From Bacteroidales bacterium (lineage in GTDB: Bacteria; Bacteroidota; Bacteroidia; Bacteroidales; GCA-2748055): DNA of 41,236 bases. A model generated the notes under the pieces. The model worked only from the letters and a program-made list of their open reading frames with translations. It did not search any database and was not told the DNA's origin. The stretch is taken from assembly GCA_023138875.1 (NCBI GenBank), contig JAGLOO010000073.1, positions 1 to 41,236 on the forward strand, given 5' to 3'. This document shows positions 26,041-35,519 of the stretch, in pieces; positions within the stretch are counted from its first letter, which is position 1, and every line of letters starts with the position of its first letter. Both the position numbers and the translations under genes were made by a program.

Positions 26041-26069
26041 CTGATGCTCTACCGCTGAGCTACTCCCGC
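25999..26069 (-). tRNA. tRNA-Gly(CCC)
   Basis: A 71-nt cloverleaf on the minus strand. The acceptor is GCGGGAG with TTCCCGC (one G-T pair). The D-arm is GCTC...GAGC. The anticodon arm is TCAGC-TTCCCAA-GCTGA, giving anticodon CCC (glycine). The T-arm is GCGGG-TTCAATC-CCCGT. No CCA is encoded. The island joins inside the gene: 5' half from the chromosome, 3' half from the element, with the other 3' half stranded at 5188-5225. Confidence 0.93.
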
Positions 26070-26118
26070 AATAGAAGCAAAAATAAACAAATAAAATTTG
26101 TCAGACATTATAGAAAAA

Positions 26119-28374
26119 TCAATTGGTCTTTAATTGTGCCTGTACCATACGCAACACCCCATAGCTGTATTTACCCTTTAAAGCATTGTGAACTTCGCCT
26201 AAACTTACAGATGCCTCTCTTAATTTATCAGCTATTTCATTTACAACATCTTCTGAAAGCAAATCCAGAATACACACGTCGCCGGCTCCAATCCCTCTGG
26301 CAATATGTCTCTCAACCGTTGAAACGGCCAACCCTCTTGATGTGGCAATCTCCTCAATTGGTTTGCCCTCCTTTATCATGGTAAAAGTGATTTTGCAGGT
26401 TTCCCCGATTTCCAGTTTCCTGCCTTTCTTGCGTTTGCGTCCACTTTTACGGGTAGTAAACTTTGGATTCTCATCGGCCTTCTTTTCGGCAATTTTCCAC
26501 AGCTCAATCCTGCGTTGTATGCTCTTTTTGTTTTGTTCCTCTAATCTTGTGATCTCTTTGCCGGTTATTATGCAGTTAGTTATGTGGGTCACCTTTTCCA
26601 TTTCGCTAATGGCTTTCATCATTAACTGATCAATTTCACTTAAAATGTTGCGGTAGGTTTTAGTACGTGTAAAACGCTCTACCTCTGCTAAGTGCACTAA
26701 TAGTTGACGTAGGTTTTCTTCCATAAAGGCGCTGTAATAAGCACTACCCCTGGCAATGCGTTCAAGTAACTTTTCCGGATAATTCTGTTTAAGTAATGTC
26801 TGTAATTGTTTTTTGAATATTGTCGTATTGTTCTTTTCATCCTTAATGCGACCTTGCAATATCCCTATAGCTTGCTGCATTGATTCATCTTCAAACTCCA
26901 TTTTGCCGGCTTTGTTGTTTTGCAGAAAATTCAATTGTTTCGCTATGTCGGAAAAATCGAAGGTCGTGGTCAGTAATCGCTCCAAAAACTTTCGCTGCTG
27001 TTCCTGTAACAATGCCGGCAGAGGCTTTTGTTGTTCTTTGCGCTGGGTAAAAACGACTACATCTCTATCACTGCTTATGGAGGAAGTATTAATTCGCGTA
27101 CGTAAAACTAAACCCTCCATACTTCGCAGGCGGCTAAGTGCTACGTATATCTGCCCTGGAGCAAAAGCCTGACCGACATCAATTATGGCTTTTTCGAAAG
27201 TTAAGCCCTGACTTTTATGTACGGTAACGGCCCATGCCAATTTTATGGGGTATTGCCAAAAGGTTCCAACCACCTCCTCTTGCAGTTCCTTGCTTTCCTC
27301 ATTGATGGTGTATTTTTTGTTTTCCCAATGCTCTTTACAAAGTACAAATTCCCGGTCTGTACCCGCTATTATGACTGTAATATCCTCATCGTTTATGTGA
27401 TCAACGCGTGCCAGTTTGCCATTGAAATAAATTCTTTTCCCACTGGTATCATTCTTTATAAACATGACCTGGGCACCTACTTTTAACTCAATTCTTTCCG
27501 GTAGCGGATAAAGTTTTTCAGGAAAATCCCCAGTGATATCTGCATCAAAAAAAGATGACGGACCGGGTAGTTTCCCCAACTCTTTTGTGTTGATAGCATC
27601 GGCTTTGTAATTGTGTGTGGTAATAGTAACAATCTCCTTGTCAGTATCTATAAGGTCTTCACTGCGGTAGTAGCTGTTGAGCGTAGCAATGTCTTTTTCA
27701 GTAGTGATATTGTTTCGTAAATTGTTCAGAATCCCTATAAATTTTTCATCCTGCTGCCGGAAAATCTCATCCAGTTCAATATAGACCATCTCGTCACTTT
27801 TTAAGGCGAGAGCTTCAAAAAAATGCATGCTTTTATAGTAGTTTTTCAGCACATGCCATTCGTCATCTTTAACAATGGGTGGAAGTTGGTAAAGGTCGCC
27901 AATCATAATCACCTGTGTCCCGCCAAAACTTTGGGAAAAATTGGCTTTTACGCTACGCATACGGTAGTCGATGGCGTCTAAAATATCTGCGCGCAGCATA
28001 CTCACCTCATCTATTATGAGCAGATCTGTAGCCCGCAATACTTGCTTGCGTACACTGTTTAAAGAATGCTTGCGAGCGAGGGTATGTTGTGTATAAAAGT
28101 TAGTAGATGTGCTGTAATTACCAGCCGGTTCCCTCTCCGGAATAAAACTGCCAAAAGGTAATAAAAACTGCGAGTGAATGGTTACACCCTGTGCATTTAA
28201 TGCAGCTATGCCAGTAGGTGCTACTATAACAAAATTCTTGTGTGTTTTTAATGCGAGGTCTTTTAGAAAAGTAGTTTTACCGGTTCCTGCTTTACCTGTT
28301 AAAAAAACATGACTGATCGTGCTGTTCACAAATTGTGCAGCCACTTCCAGTAAAACTGTTTGTTGTATGGACAT
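26119..28374 (-). CDS. Pif1/RecD-like helicase with C-terminal HTH domain
   Basis: A 751-residue superfamily 1 helicase. Walker A is GKAGTGKTTF near residue 30, the Walker B-like motif is LLIIDEVSMLRADILD, and GGTQVIMIGDLYQLPPI follows; later come AWAVTVHKSQGLTFEKAIID and IYVALSRLRSMEGL. These are typical of Pif1-like ATPases of Bacteroidota, which unwind DNA 5' to 3'. The C-terminal about 130 residues carry a Lys/Arg-rich linker (SGRKRKKGRKLEI) and a helix-turn-helix of the kind found at the end of RecQ-type proteins (MIKEGKPIEEIATSRGLAVS). It is chromosomal, 50 nt upstream of the tRNA-Gly in the minus direction, and divergent from cinA. Confidence 0.88.
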   Translation of the reverse strand: MSIQQTVLLEVAAQFVNSTISHVFLTGKAGTGKTTFLKDLALKTHKNFVIVAPTGIAALNAQGVTIHSQFLLPFGSFIPEREPAGNYSTSTNFYTQHTLARKHSLNSVRKQVLRATDLLIIDEVSMLRADILDAIDYRMRSVKANFSQSFGGTQVIMIGDLYQLPPIVKDDEWHVLKNYYKSMHFFEALALKSDEMVYIELDEIFRQQDEKFIGILNNLRNNITTEKDIATLNSYYRSEDLIDTDKEIVTITTHNYKADAINTKELGKLPGPSSFFDADITGDFPEKLYPLPERIELKVGAQVMFIKNDTSGKRIYFNGKLARVDHINDEDITVIIAGTDREFVLCKEHWENKKYTINEESKELQEEVVGTFWQYPIKLAWAVTVHKSQGLTFEKAIIDVGQAFAPGQIYVALSRLRSMEGLVLRTRINTSSISSDRDVVVFTQRKEQQKPLPALLQEQQRKFLERLLTTTFDFSDIAKQLNFLQNNKAGKMEFEDESMQQAIGILQGRIKDEKNNTTIFKKQLQTLLKQNYPEKLLERIARGSAYYSAFMEENLRQLLVHLAEVERFTRTKTYRNILSEIDQLMMKAISEMEKVTHITNCIITGKEITRLEEQNKKSIQRRIELWKIAEKKADENPKFTTRKSGRKRKKGRKLEIGETCKITFTMIKEGKPIEEIATSRGLAVSTVERHIARGIGAGDVCILDLLSEDVVNEIADKLREASVSLGEVHNALKGKYSYGVLRMVQAQLKTN

Positions 28375-28487
28375 AAAGCGAAAGTAATGCCAAAATAATT
28401 ATTTAAGAAGCTTTCCCCAATAAACGCTGCCCCATAGTGGTTTTATTTATATAATTTTGTCAGCCACATGAAAAAACTCAATTCCAA

Positions 28488-29732
28488 TTGAACAGTGCCA
28501 TTATAACAATAGGGGATGAGATCCTGATTGGACAGGTAACGGATACCAATGCGGTCTGGATCTCACAGCACCTCAATACACTTGGTGTAAATGTCGGGGA
28601 AATGGTGACTGTTTCAGATGACCCGGAACAGATCACCTCAAGCCTTGACCGGTACATGGGCGTGTATGACCTGGTCATTATCACAGGTGGGTTGGGGCCG
28701 ACCAAAGATGATCTAACCAAACAGACCCTGGCCAATTACTTTAATAGCTCAATGGTAACCCATCCTGAGGTCCTCGAACGAATCAAGGCTTTTTTTAAGG
28801 AAAGGGGGCGCACCATGATCGAGTCCAACATCCTCCAGGCTGATGTCCCGGATTCATGCCAGGTATTGATGAACAATCAGGGTACTGCACCTGGTATGTG
28901 GTTTGAACAGGACGGAACGATCCTTGTTTCCCTGCCGGGAGTTCCATATGAGATGAAGGGATTGATGCAGGACCATGTTTTACCAAAGATTCAGCAATTG
29001 GTCGAAGTACCACATGTGGTACATAAAACAATTATGACCCAGGGTGTTCCGGAATCGTACCTTGCAATGTTACTCAGGAATTGGGAGTCCGACCTGCCTG
29101 ACTGTGTAAAGCTGGCTTATCTGCCCAGGCCCGGTATCGTCAGGTTACGCCTTTCTATCCGGGGAAAGCGCGCCAGGGAATCAGAACAATTACTTCAGGT
29201 GATCATTTGTAAGTTACTGGATATTATACCACAACACGTGTTTGGATATGATGACATAAGTCTCGAAGAGTCCCTTGGCAGGTTGTTGATGGAGAAGAAA
29301 TTGACATTGTCAACAGCAGAAAGTTGTACAGGGGGGAACGTGGCCAGATTGATTACCTCAATACCTGGGAGCTCCGGCTATTACACCGGATCCGTAGTCG
29401 CTTATGACAACCGCATAAAAACAGATGTACTGAAGGTGGATGCACAACTTATTAACAGGAAGGGAGTGATTAGCCGGGAGGTAGTGGAACAGATGGCTGA
29501 AGGGGTGAGGCGTTTGTGCGGTACCGATACAGCCATTGCCACTTCCGGTATAGCGGGGCCCGATGGCGGAACAGATGATAAATCCGTTGGAACAACCTGG
29601 ATATCTGTAATTTATGGCGAAAAGAAATACTCGGAAAAGTACCTTTTTGGAGGGTCCAGGGAGCGGATTATTGACCAGGCTACCTTTACGGCCATGCAGC
29701 TCCTGCGCAGGCTTATTCTGGATATGCTTTAA
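28488..29732 (+). CDS. cinA: CinA: competence/damage-inducible protein, NMN amidase domain
   Basis: The 414-residue protein has an N-terminal MoCF-like domain (IITIGDEILIGQVTDTNAVW, TGGLGPTKDD), a middle linker domain, and a C-terminal CinA nicotinamide-nucleotide amidohydrolase domain (STAESCTGGNVARLITSIPG, ATSGIAGPDGGTDDKSVGTT). It recycles NMN in pyridine nucleotide metabolism and may hydrolyse ADP-ribose through the N-terminal part. The only start in frame is TTG at 28488, directly giving MNSAIITIGDE; no in-frame ATG lies just upstream. It precedes the rpmB group. Confidence 0.95.
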   Translation: MNSAIITIGDEILIGQVTDTNAVWISQHLNTLGVNVGEMVTVSDDPEQITSSLDRYMGVYDLVIITGGLGPTKDDLTKQTLANYFNSSMVTHPEVLERIKAFFKERGRTMIESNILQADVPDSCQVLMNNQGTAPGMWFEQDGTILVSLPGVPYEMKGLMQDHVLPKIQQLVEVPHVVHKTIMTQGVPESYLAMLLRNWESDLPDCVKLAYLPRPGIVRLRLSIRGKRARESEQLLQVIICKLLDIIPQHVFGYDDISLEESLGRLLMEKKLTLSTAESCTGGNVARLITSIPGSSGYYTGSVVAYDNRIKTDVLKVDAQLINRKGVISREVVEQMAEGVRRLCGTDTAIATSGIAGPDGGTDDKSVGTTWISVIYGEKKYSEKYLFGGSRERIIDQATFTAMQLLRRLILDML

Positions 29733-29767
29733 ATCGGTGGTTCCGAGCGATTTTTTTGCCAGAAAAG

Positions 29768-29799
29768 TTTGATTATTTCATAAATAATGATGTAATTTG
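29768..29799 (+). promoter_or_regulatory. Candidate promoter of the rpmB operon
   Basis: TTTG at 29768-29771 and TAATTTG at 29793-29799, 21 nt apart, resemble the Bacteroidota -33/-7 pair (the -7 is one T short of TAnnTTTG). They lie 40 nt before the rpmB ATG. Confidence 0.4.
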
Positions 29800-29838
29800 C
29801 GCCTCGTTAGAAGAATCGATCTGAAATTCAAAGGAATA

Positions 29839-30081
29839 ATGTCAAAATTTTGTCAGATAACAGGGAAAAAGATGATGGTGGGAAACAATGTATCTCACTC
29901 TAAGAGAAGGACTAAAAGGACTTTCCAGCCGAATCTGTTTGATAAGAAGTTTTATCTTGTTGAAGAGGACAGGTATGTTGACCTCCGAATTTCTGCACAG
30001 GGAATTCGCACCATCAATAAAAATGGATTGAAGGCTACATTGGATAAGGCCGTTAAAAAAGGATTTCTAAAATCTTATTAA
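29839..30081 (+). CDS. rpmB: 50S ribosomal protein L28
   Basis: Eighty residues from ATG 29839 ([20 protein letters not shown]), the standard start of bacterial L28; the longer open frame upstream is not coding. [13 protein letters not shown] and [17 protein letters not shown] are typical. It is part of the large subunit and begins the L28-L33-DUF4295 set usual in Bacteroidota. Confidence 0.97.
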   Translation: MSKFCQITGKKMMVGNNVSHSKRRTKRTFQPNLFDKKFYLVEEDRYVDLRISAQGIRTINKNGLKATLDKAVKKGFLKSY

Positions 30082-30094
30082 TTCAAAGCAGGAA

Positions 30095-30277
30095 ATGGCT
30101 AAAAAAGGAAACAGGGTACAGGTAATTCTGGAATGTACAGAGCACAAGGAGAGCGGAATGCCGGGTACTTCACGTTATATCTCAACCAAGAACAGGAAGA
30201 ACACACCTGACAGGCTTGAGCTGAAGAAGTATAATCCCGTATTGAGAAAAGTAACACTACATCGCGAAATCAAATAA
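30095..30277 (+). CDS. rpmG: 50S ribosomal protein L33
   Basis: Sixty residues, [20 protein letters not shown] with [20 protein letters not shown] and [14 protein letters not shown]. Only one Cys remains of the zinc-binding four, so this is a zinc-independent form. It lies 13 nt after rpmB. Confidence 0.96.
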   Translation: MAKKGNRVQVILECTEHKESGMPGTSRYISTKNRKNTPDRLELKKYNPVLRKVTLHREIK

Positions 30278-30288
30278 GGATCTGAAAA

Positions 30289-30441
30289 ATGGCAAAGAAG
30301 GTAGTTGCAACATTACAGAGCGGAGAAGGCCGGAACTTCACAAAATGCATTAAGATGGTACGTTCTCCTAAAAGCGGAGCATACACATTCGAAGAGGAAG
30401 TGGTGCACAATGATCACATCAATGACTTCTTCAGTAAGTAA
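30289..30441 (+). CDS. DUF4295 protein, ribosome-associated small protein
   Basis: A 50-residue frame (MAKKVVATLQSGEGRNFTKC, MVRSPKSGAYTFEEEVVHND) 11 nt after rpmG. This family is found almost only in Bacteroidota, directly behind L28 and L33, and is likely linked to the ribosome. It is followed by a terminator hairpin. Confidence 0.88.
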   Translation: MAKKVVATLQSGEGRNFTKCIKMVRSPKSGAYTFEEEVVHNDHINDFFSK

Positions 30442-30467
30442 TCATTGTCTGTCACATATTCGTTACC

Positions 30468-30497
30468 AAGCTTTCTTGTCACAAGAGAGCTTTTTTT
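30468..30497 (+). terminator. Rho-independent terminator after the L28-L33 group
   Basis: Arms AAGCTTTCTTG and CAAGAGAGCTT (one G-T pair), 3-nt loop, then seven T. It lies only 15 nt before ftsY, so ftsY either depends on read-through or has a promoter inside this short gap. Confidence 0.75.
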
Positions 30498-30511
30498 ATA
30501 TCTGAACCACC

Positions 30512-31459
30512 ATGGGAATATTCTCCTTTGATAAAAAGAAGACACTTGACAGAGGTCTGGAGAAGACCAAGGAGAGTGTTTTCAAAAAGCTTTCCAGGGC
30601 CGTGGTGGGAAAATCCAGGGTGGATGATGAAGTTCTGGATAACCTTGAAGAAGTGCTGATAACCTCCGACGTTGGAGTAGATACCACCCTGCGCATCATA
30701 GAGCGTATTGAATCCCGGGTATCCAAAGATAAATTCTTAAATACCAGCGAATTAAATTTAATTTTAAAAGAAGAAACAGCTTCTTTACTGGAAGAGAATA
30801 GCACTGGACTGGTGGCAGGATTTGATGAATCACTGCCTGCCAAACCCTATGTCGTCATGGTGGTTGGGGTTAATGGTGTCGGTAAGACCACCACCATTGG
30901 TAAACTGGCTTACCACTATAAGAAGGCTGGTAAAAAAGTTTTACTGGGTGCTGCAGACACGTTCAGGGCGGCGGCGGTTGATCAGCTTTCCATATGGGCT
31001 GAAAGGGTAGGTGTTGATATTGTCAAACAGGATATGGGTTCCGATCCTGCGTCAGTCGCTTATGATACGCTCTCATCGGCGGTTTCGGGTGATGCAGATG
31101 TAGTCATTATTGACACTGCCGGTCGACTTCATAATAAAGCGAACCTTATGAATGAGTTGAGCAAGATCAGTAGGGTGATGCGGAAATTAATACCCGAGGC
31201 ACCCCATGAGATACTGCTTATCCTTGATGGTTCTACCGGACAGAACGCATTTGAGCAGGTAAAACAATTCACAAAGTCCACAGAAGTGAATGCCCTGGCT
31301 CTTACAAAACTCGATGGCACCGCCAAAGGAGGTGTTGTGCTCGGCATTTCGGATCAATTCCAGATTCCGGTGAAATACATTGGTCTCGGTGAAAAGATGG
31401 AAGACCTGCAGGTCTTTGACCGGAATGAGTTTGTGGATAGTCTTTTCAGTCAATCATGA
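30512..31459 (+). CDS. ftsY: Signal recognition particle receptor FtsY
   Basis: An SRP GTPase that docks ribosome-SRP complexes at the inner membrane. Its 315 residues comprise just the N and G domains; the acidic A domain of E. coli FtsY is absent, as in many Bacteroidota. The G-domain motifs are all present: VVGVNGVGKTTTIGKL, GAADTFRAAAVDQL, VVIIDTAGRLHN and TKLDGTAKGG. It overlaps rimO by 4 nt (ATGA). Confidence 0.97.
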   Translation: MGIFSFDKKKTLDRGLEKTKESVFKKLSRAVVGKSRVDDEVLDNLEEVLITSDVGVDTTLRIIERIESRVSKDKFLNTSELNLILKEETASLLEENSTGLVAGFDESLPAKPYVVMVVGVNGVGKTTTIGKLAYHYKKAGKKVLLGAADTFRAAAVDQLSIWAERVGVDIVKQDMGSDPASVAYDTLSSAVSGDADVVIIDTAGRLHNKANLMNELSKISRVMRKLIPEAPHEILLILDGSTGQNAFEQVKQFTKSTEVNALALTKLDGTAKGGVVLGISDQFQIPVKYIGLGEKMEDLQVFDRNEFVDSLFSQS

Positions 31460-32742
31460 CCGTAAATATTCTTACCCTGGGTTGCTCAAAAAACCTTGTG
31501 GATTCAGAGCACCTGCTTTACCAGTTCAGGGCTACTGGCTACCGGGTCATGCACAATGAGTATGACACACCTGCCGATGTTGTAATCATCAATACATGTG
31601 GATTCATCCTGGATGCGAAGGAAGAATCCATTGATACTATCCTGGCTTTCCTCGAAGAAAAGAAGCGGGGAAATCTAAGGAAGTTATTTATAATGGGCTG
31701 CCTGTCTGAGCGTTATAAAGACGAGCTGCTGAGTGAACTGCCCGGGGTGGACGGATTTTTCGGAGTCTGGGAGATGGCCCGGATCCTGGAAGCGGCAGGT
31801 AGCAGACTGGACCATCAATTGCTAACCGACCGGGTGGTGACCACACCCTCACATTTTGCATATCTTAAGATCTCTGAAGGGTGTAGCCGTACCTGTGCAT
31901 TCTGCGCCATTCCAGGTATCAGGGGGTCGCAACGATCTCTATCCATTGATAACCTGCTGTTGGAGAGTAATAACCTGGTGAAGAGGGGAGTGCGGGAAAT
32001 GATTCTCATTGCCCAGGACCTGACCAATTATGGGATAGATCTTTACCAGAAACGTGCACTGCCGGATCTTCTAAGAGAGCTGGTCAAAATTGAGGGTCTT
32101 GAGTGGATCCGGCTACACTATGCATATCCAAGCGGATTCCCTGAAGAGGTGATCAAACTGATGGCTTCGGAAGAAAAGATCTGCAATTACATGGATATCC
32201 CCATACAACATATCAATGATTGCATCTTATCTTCTATGGGAAGGGGGCATAACAGGAATAAGCTTGAACTATTACTGAAGAAGTTCCGTAAGTGTGTTCC
32301 TGATGTGGTTCTCCGCACTACGGTGCTTGTTGGATTTCCGGGAGAAACGGATGAGGCATTTGAAGAGTTGCTGGATTTTCTGGCGAGATTCAGATTTGAC
32401 CGGTTGGGGGTCTTCCCATATTCTCATGAAGAGGATACACCTGCATTCAAACAATATGAAGACCAGATTCCGGAGAAGACAAAGTCGGTAAGGGCAGAGG
32501 CGGTTATGAAGCTTCAGCAGGATATCTCCTTTCAACTCAACCAGGACCGGGTAGGGAAATCATTTAAAGTACTGATTGACAAAGAAGAGGAAGACTATTA
32601 TATTGGACGCACACAGTATGACTCCCCGGAAGTTGATAATGAAGTCCTTATCCCGGTTGATCAGAATCTTTCCGTCGGAAATTATTATCGTGTGAAAATT
32701 ACCGGGGCCGAAGAGTTTGACCTGTACGGGATTGTGGAATAG
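31456..32742 (+). CDS. rimO: Ribosomal protein S12 methylthiotransferase RimO
   Basis: A radical-SAM enzyme that adds a methylthio group to an Asp of ribosomal protein S12. It has 428 residues: an N-terminal MTTase domain (NILTLGCSKNLVDSEHLLYQ, INTCGF, GCLSERY) whose Cys bind the auxiliary cluster, a radical-SAM core with CSRTCAFC, and a C-terminal TRAM domain (VLIDKEEEDYYIGRTQYDSP). SKNLVDSE and the short spacing to CSRTCAFC favour RimO over MiaB. It overlaps ftsY and is convergent with clpC (3-nt gap). Confidence 0.95.
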   Translation: MTVNILTLGCSKNLVDSEHLLYQFRATGYRVMHNEYDTPADVVIINTCGFILDAKEESIDTILAFLEEKKRGNLRKLFIMGCLSERYKDELLSELPGVDGFFGVWEMARILEAAGSRLDHQLLTDRVVTTPSHFAYLKISEGCSRTCAFCAIPGIRGSQRSLSIDNLLLESNNLVKRGVREMILIAQDLTNYGIDLYQKRALPDLLRELVKIEGLEWIRLHYAYPSGFPEEVIKLMASEEKICNYMDIPIQHINDCILSSMGRGHNRNKLELLLKKFRKCVPDVVLRTTVLVGFPGETDEAFEELLDFLARFRFDRLGVFPYSHEEDTPAFKQYEDQIPEKTKSVRAEAVMKLQQDISFQLNQDRVGKSFKVLIDKEEEDYYIGRTQYDSPEVDNEVLIPVDQNLSVGNYYRVKITGAEEFDLYGIVE

Positions 32743-32745
32743 AGA

Positions 32746-35310
32746 TTACTCCTTCGATTCAGGTAGTTCCTTCCTGCCTTTCGGCAATGCTCCCTTTCTC
32801 TTCTGAATGGCGACAGTGATCTCCTCTTTTTCCTTGTCAAAATCAACCACCATGGTATCGCCCTCCACCAGAGAAGATTTTATAATCGTTTCAGCCATCG
32901 GATCCTCAAGGTACTTCTGAATAGCTCTCTTTAGCGGTCTTGCTCCATACTGGATATCATATCCCTTATCCAGCACATAGTCTTTGGCTTCTTCCGAAAG
33001 CGTAATTTTGAATCCGAGGTTTTGAACACGATTATACAGGCCTTTCAGTTCAATATCAATGATCTTATGAATATCTTCTCTTGAAAGGGTATTGAACAAT
33101 ACAACGTCGTCGATCCTGTTCAGGAATTCCGGCGCGAATGCTCTTTTCAGAGCCTTCTGGATTACTCCCTTGGCATGTTCATTGGCTGCATCCTGCCGGG
33201 CTTTGGTGGCGAATCCTACTCCCTGTCCGAAATCCTTCAATTCGCGGGTGCCGATATTGGAGGTCATGATCACAATTGTATTCCTGAAATCAACCCTTCT
33301 GCCAAGGCTGTCAGTGAGTTGACCTTCATCCAATACCTGGAGGAGAATGTTGAATACATCGGGATGTGCCTTCTCAATTTCATCCATCAATACCACAGCA
33401 TAAGGTTTCCTGCGAACCTTTTCAGTCAGCTGGCCACCTTCTTCATAACCCACATACCCCGGAGGTGCTCCCACCAGCCTCGACACGGAGAATTTCTCCA
33501 TGTATTCACTCATGTCGATTCTGATCAGGTTATCCACCGATTCGAACAGGTACTGGGCAAGCACTTTAGCCATCTGGGTTTTACCAACTCCGGTAGGACC
33601 CATGAACACGAATGTTCCGATGGGCTTGTTCGGGTCCTTTAATCCGGCCCTGTTTCTCTGGATGGATTTGACAACTTTACTGATGGCCTCATCCTGCCCA
33701 ATGATGCTTCCCCTTAGTTCATCGGCCATTTTCAGCAGCCTGGCACCCTCGGCCTGGGCAATTCGTTGTACAGGTACACCAGTCATCATGGCCACCACCT
33801 CAGCTACCTTTTCCTCATCCACGGTTTCCCGGTTCAGAGATAGCTCCTTCTCCCACTTCTTTTTTTCGTTATCGAGGCGGTCAAGTAATTCCTTCTCCTT
33901 GTCCCTGTAGCTGGCGGCCTTTTCAAAATTCTGGTTTTTAACAGCCTGGATCTTATCCTGTTTGGTGTGCTCTATTTCCTGCTCCAGTTCTATGATTTGA
34001 TCTGGTACCACGATATTCAAAATATGTACCCTGGAGCCGGCCTCATCAAGTGCATCAATGGCTTTATCGGGCAGATGTCTGTCACTGATGTAACGCTGGG
34101 TGAGCTTCACGCAGGCAATTATAGCCTTGTCCGTGTAGTTCACATTATGGTGTTCTTCGTACCGTTCCTTAATATTCATAAGGATATCGATGGTCTCTTC
34201 CACTGACGTTGGATCCACAATCACCTTCTGAAACCTTCTTTCAAGGGCACCATCCTTTTCAATGTGTTGTCTGTATTCATCCAGGGTTGTGGCCCCGATG
34301 CACTGAATTTCACCCCTTGCAAGGGCTGGTTTAAGCATGTTGGCTGCATCCAGTGAACCGGTTGCACCTCCAGCACCGACAATGGTGTGTATCTCATCTA
34401 TGAAAAGGATGATAGAAGGATTTTTAACCAGCTCATTGAGGATGGCTTTCATGCGTTCCTCGAACTGCCCCCGGTATTTGGTCCCTGCCACTATGGAAGC
34501 GAGGTCGAGGGTTACTACTCTTTGGCCAAAAAGTACCCTGCTGACTTTGCGCTGAATGATACGAAGTGCAAGGCCTTCCGCAATGGCGGATTTTCCCACA
34601 CCCGGTTCTCCAATAAGGATCGGATTATTTTTCTTTCTCCTGCTGAGGATCTGTGCAAGCCTTTCGATTTCGGTCTCCCGGCCCACAATGGGGTCCAGTC
34701 GGTCTTCTTCTGCGGCTTTGGTCAGGTCGATCCCGAAGTTATCCAGTACAGGGGTATCGGAACTCGATTTCTGCGTCGATCCCGTGCTTCCCTTTCCGCC
34801 TCCGGACTGGCCACCACTGAATGGCCCCTTTCCTTCTTCATCTTCGTCACCCGGAAAATCGGCACGGCTTTCGGGCTGGGAATCAGCGATTTCCTGCTTC
34901 ACTTTGTTATAAGAAATTCCATTTTCAACCAGGTACCTGGTGGCGTAGTTGTTGTCATCTTTAAGAATTGCAAGCAACAGGTGATTGGTATCTATTGTTT
35001 TCTCCTTCATGGATCGCGCTTCTAAGTGTGTAAGCTTCAGGATTCTTTCGGCACTTTTCAGCAGGGGCAAACTATCAGGATCTGTGACCGTCGCCAGCTG
35101 ATCGTTTCGGATACTCTTCTCTATGGCCATTCTTAAGTCATATAATTCGACTCCCAGCACAACCAGCACATCAATCGCAAGCCCCTCTCCATCCCTTAAA
35201 ATCCCCAGGAACAGGTGCTCCACACTGATGTGTGAATTCCCCAGCCTTACCGCCTCTTCCTTGCTGTAACCCAGTACATCTTTAATTCTTTGTGAAAACT
35301 GTGCATCCAT
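32746..35310 (-). CDS. clpC: ClpC-type AAA+ ATPase of the Clp protease
   Basis: An unfoldase that feeds substrates to ClpP. Its 854 residues comprise a double Clp N-domain repeat (about 1-150), a Gly/Ser-rich linker ([19 protein letters not shown]), AAA+ module 1 (Walker [16 protein letters not shown]), a coiled middle domain with a UVR-like [17 protein letters not shown], and AAA+ module 2 ([15 protein letters not shown], arginine fingers in [10 protein letters not shown]). Middle-domain length and the UVR segment favour ClpC over ClpB. It is divergent from gyrA, with 209 nt between starts. Confidence 0.95.
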   Translation of the reverse strand: MDAQFSQRIKDVLGYSKEEAVRLGNSHISVEHLFLGILRDGEGLAIDVLVVLGVELYDLRMAIEKSIRNDQLATVTDPDSLPLLKSAERILKLTHLEARSMKEKTIDTNHLLLAILKDDNNYATRYLVENGISYNKVKQEIADSQPESRADFPGDEDEEGKGPFSGGQSGGGKGSTGSTQKSSSDTPVLDNFGIDLTKAAEEDRLDPIVGRETEIERLAQILSRRKKNNPILIGEPGVGKSAIAEGLALRIIQRKVSRVLFGQRVVTLDLASIVAGTKYRGQFEERMKAILNELVKNPSIILFIDEIHTIVGAGGATGSLDAANMLKPALARGEIQCIGATTLDEYRQHIEKDGALERRFQKVIVDPTSVEETIDILMNIKERYEEHHNVNYTDKAIIACVKLTQRYISDRHLPDKAIDALDEAGSRVHILNIVVPDQIIELEQEIEHTKQDKIQAVKNQNFEKAASYRDKEKELLDRLDNEKKKWEKELSLNRETVDEEKVAEVVAMMTGVPVQRIAQAEGARLLKMADELRGSIIGQDEAISKVVKSIQRNRAGLKDPNKPIGTFVFMGPTGVGKTQMAKVLAQYLFESVDNLIRIDMSEYMEKFSVSRLVGAPPGYVGYEEGGQLTEKVRRKPYAVVLMDEIEKAHPDVFNILLQVLDEGQLTDSLGRRVDFRNTIVIMTSNIGTRELKDFGQGVGFATKARQDAANEHAKGVIQKALKRAFAPEFLNRIDDVVLFNTLSREDIHKIIDIELKGLYNRVQNLGFKITLSEEAKDYVLDKGYDIQYGARPLKRAIQKYLEDPMAETIIKSSLVEGDTMVVDFDKEKEEITVAIQKRKGALPKGRKELPESKE

Positions 35311-35519
35311 TAATTCATCTCGCTTCAGTTAGTAAGAAACAAAGTAACTAATAAGGCATGAATATATCAAAAAAACAATTATCTATTATAAACAGTTCAA
35401 TGTTAATAAAAGGGCTCTAAATATGAGGAATTTAGTTCGAAATTCGCTATTTTCGTGTGTTATTTCTGAACGTGGTGGTACCCGATACAAGATATTGATA
35501 ATTAATTAGTTGTAATTAG
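35311..35519. promoter_or_regulatory. Divergent clpC/gyrA promoter region
   Basis: No gene. TATTTTCG at 35448-35455 is one base from the TAnnTTTG -7 element and is placed for gyrA. No CtsR-type or other repressor repeat could be recognised. Confidence 0.4.

Noticed and set aside
25995-26384. Plus-strand open frame crossing the tRNA-Gly
   Set aside because: It runs through the tRNA gene and the end of the helicase in antisense. Its start, KRGLNPRPSAWEADALPLSY, is the familiar spurious translation of tRNA genes.
28468-28491. ATG at 28468 as the cinA start
   Set aside because: It is in another frame and meets a stop after seven codons; the in-frame TTG at 28488 fits the conserved N-terminus.
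34387-35025. Long open frame on the plus strand (212 codons) inside clpC
   Set aside because: It is antisense to the well-conserved clpC coding sequence and its translation is low-complexity with no domain.
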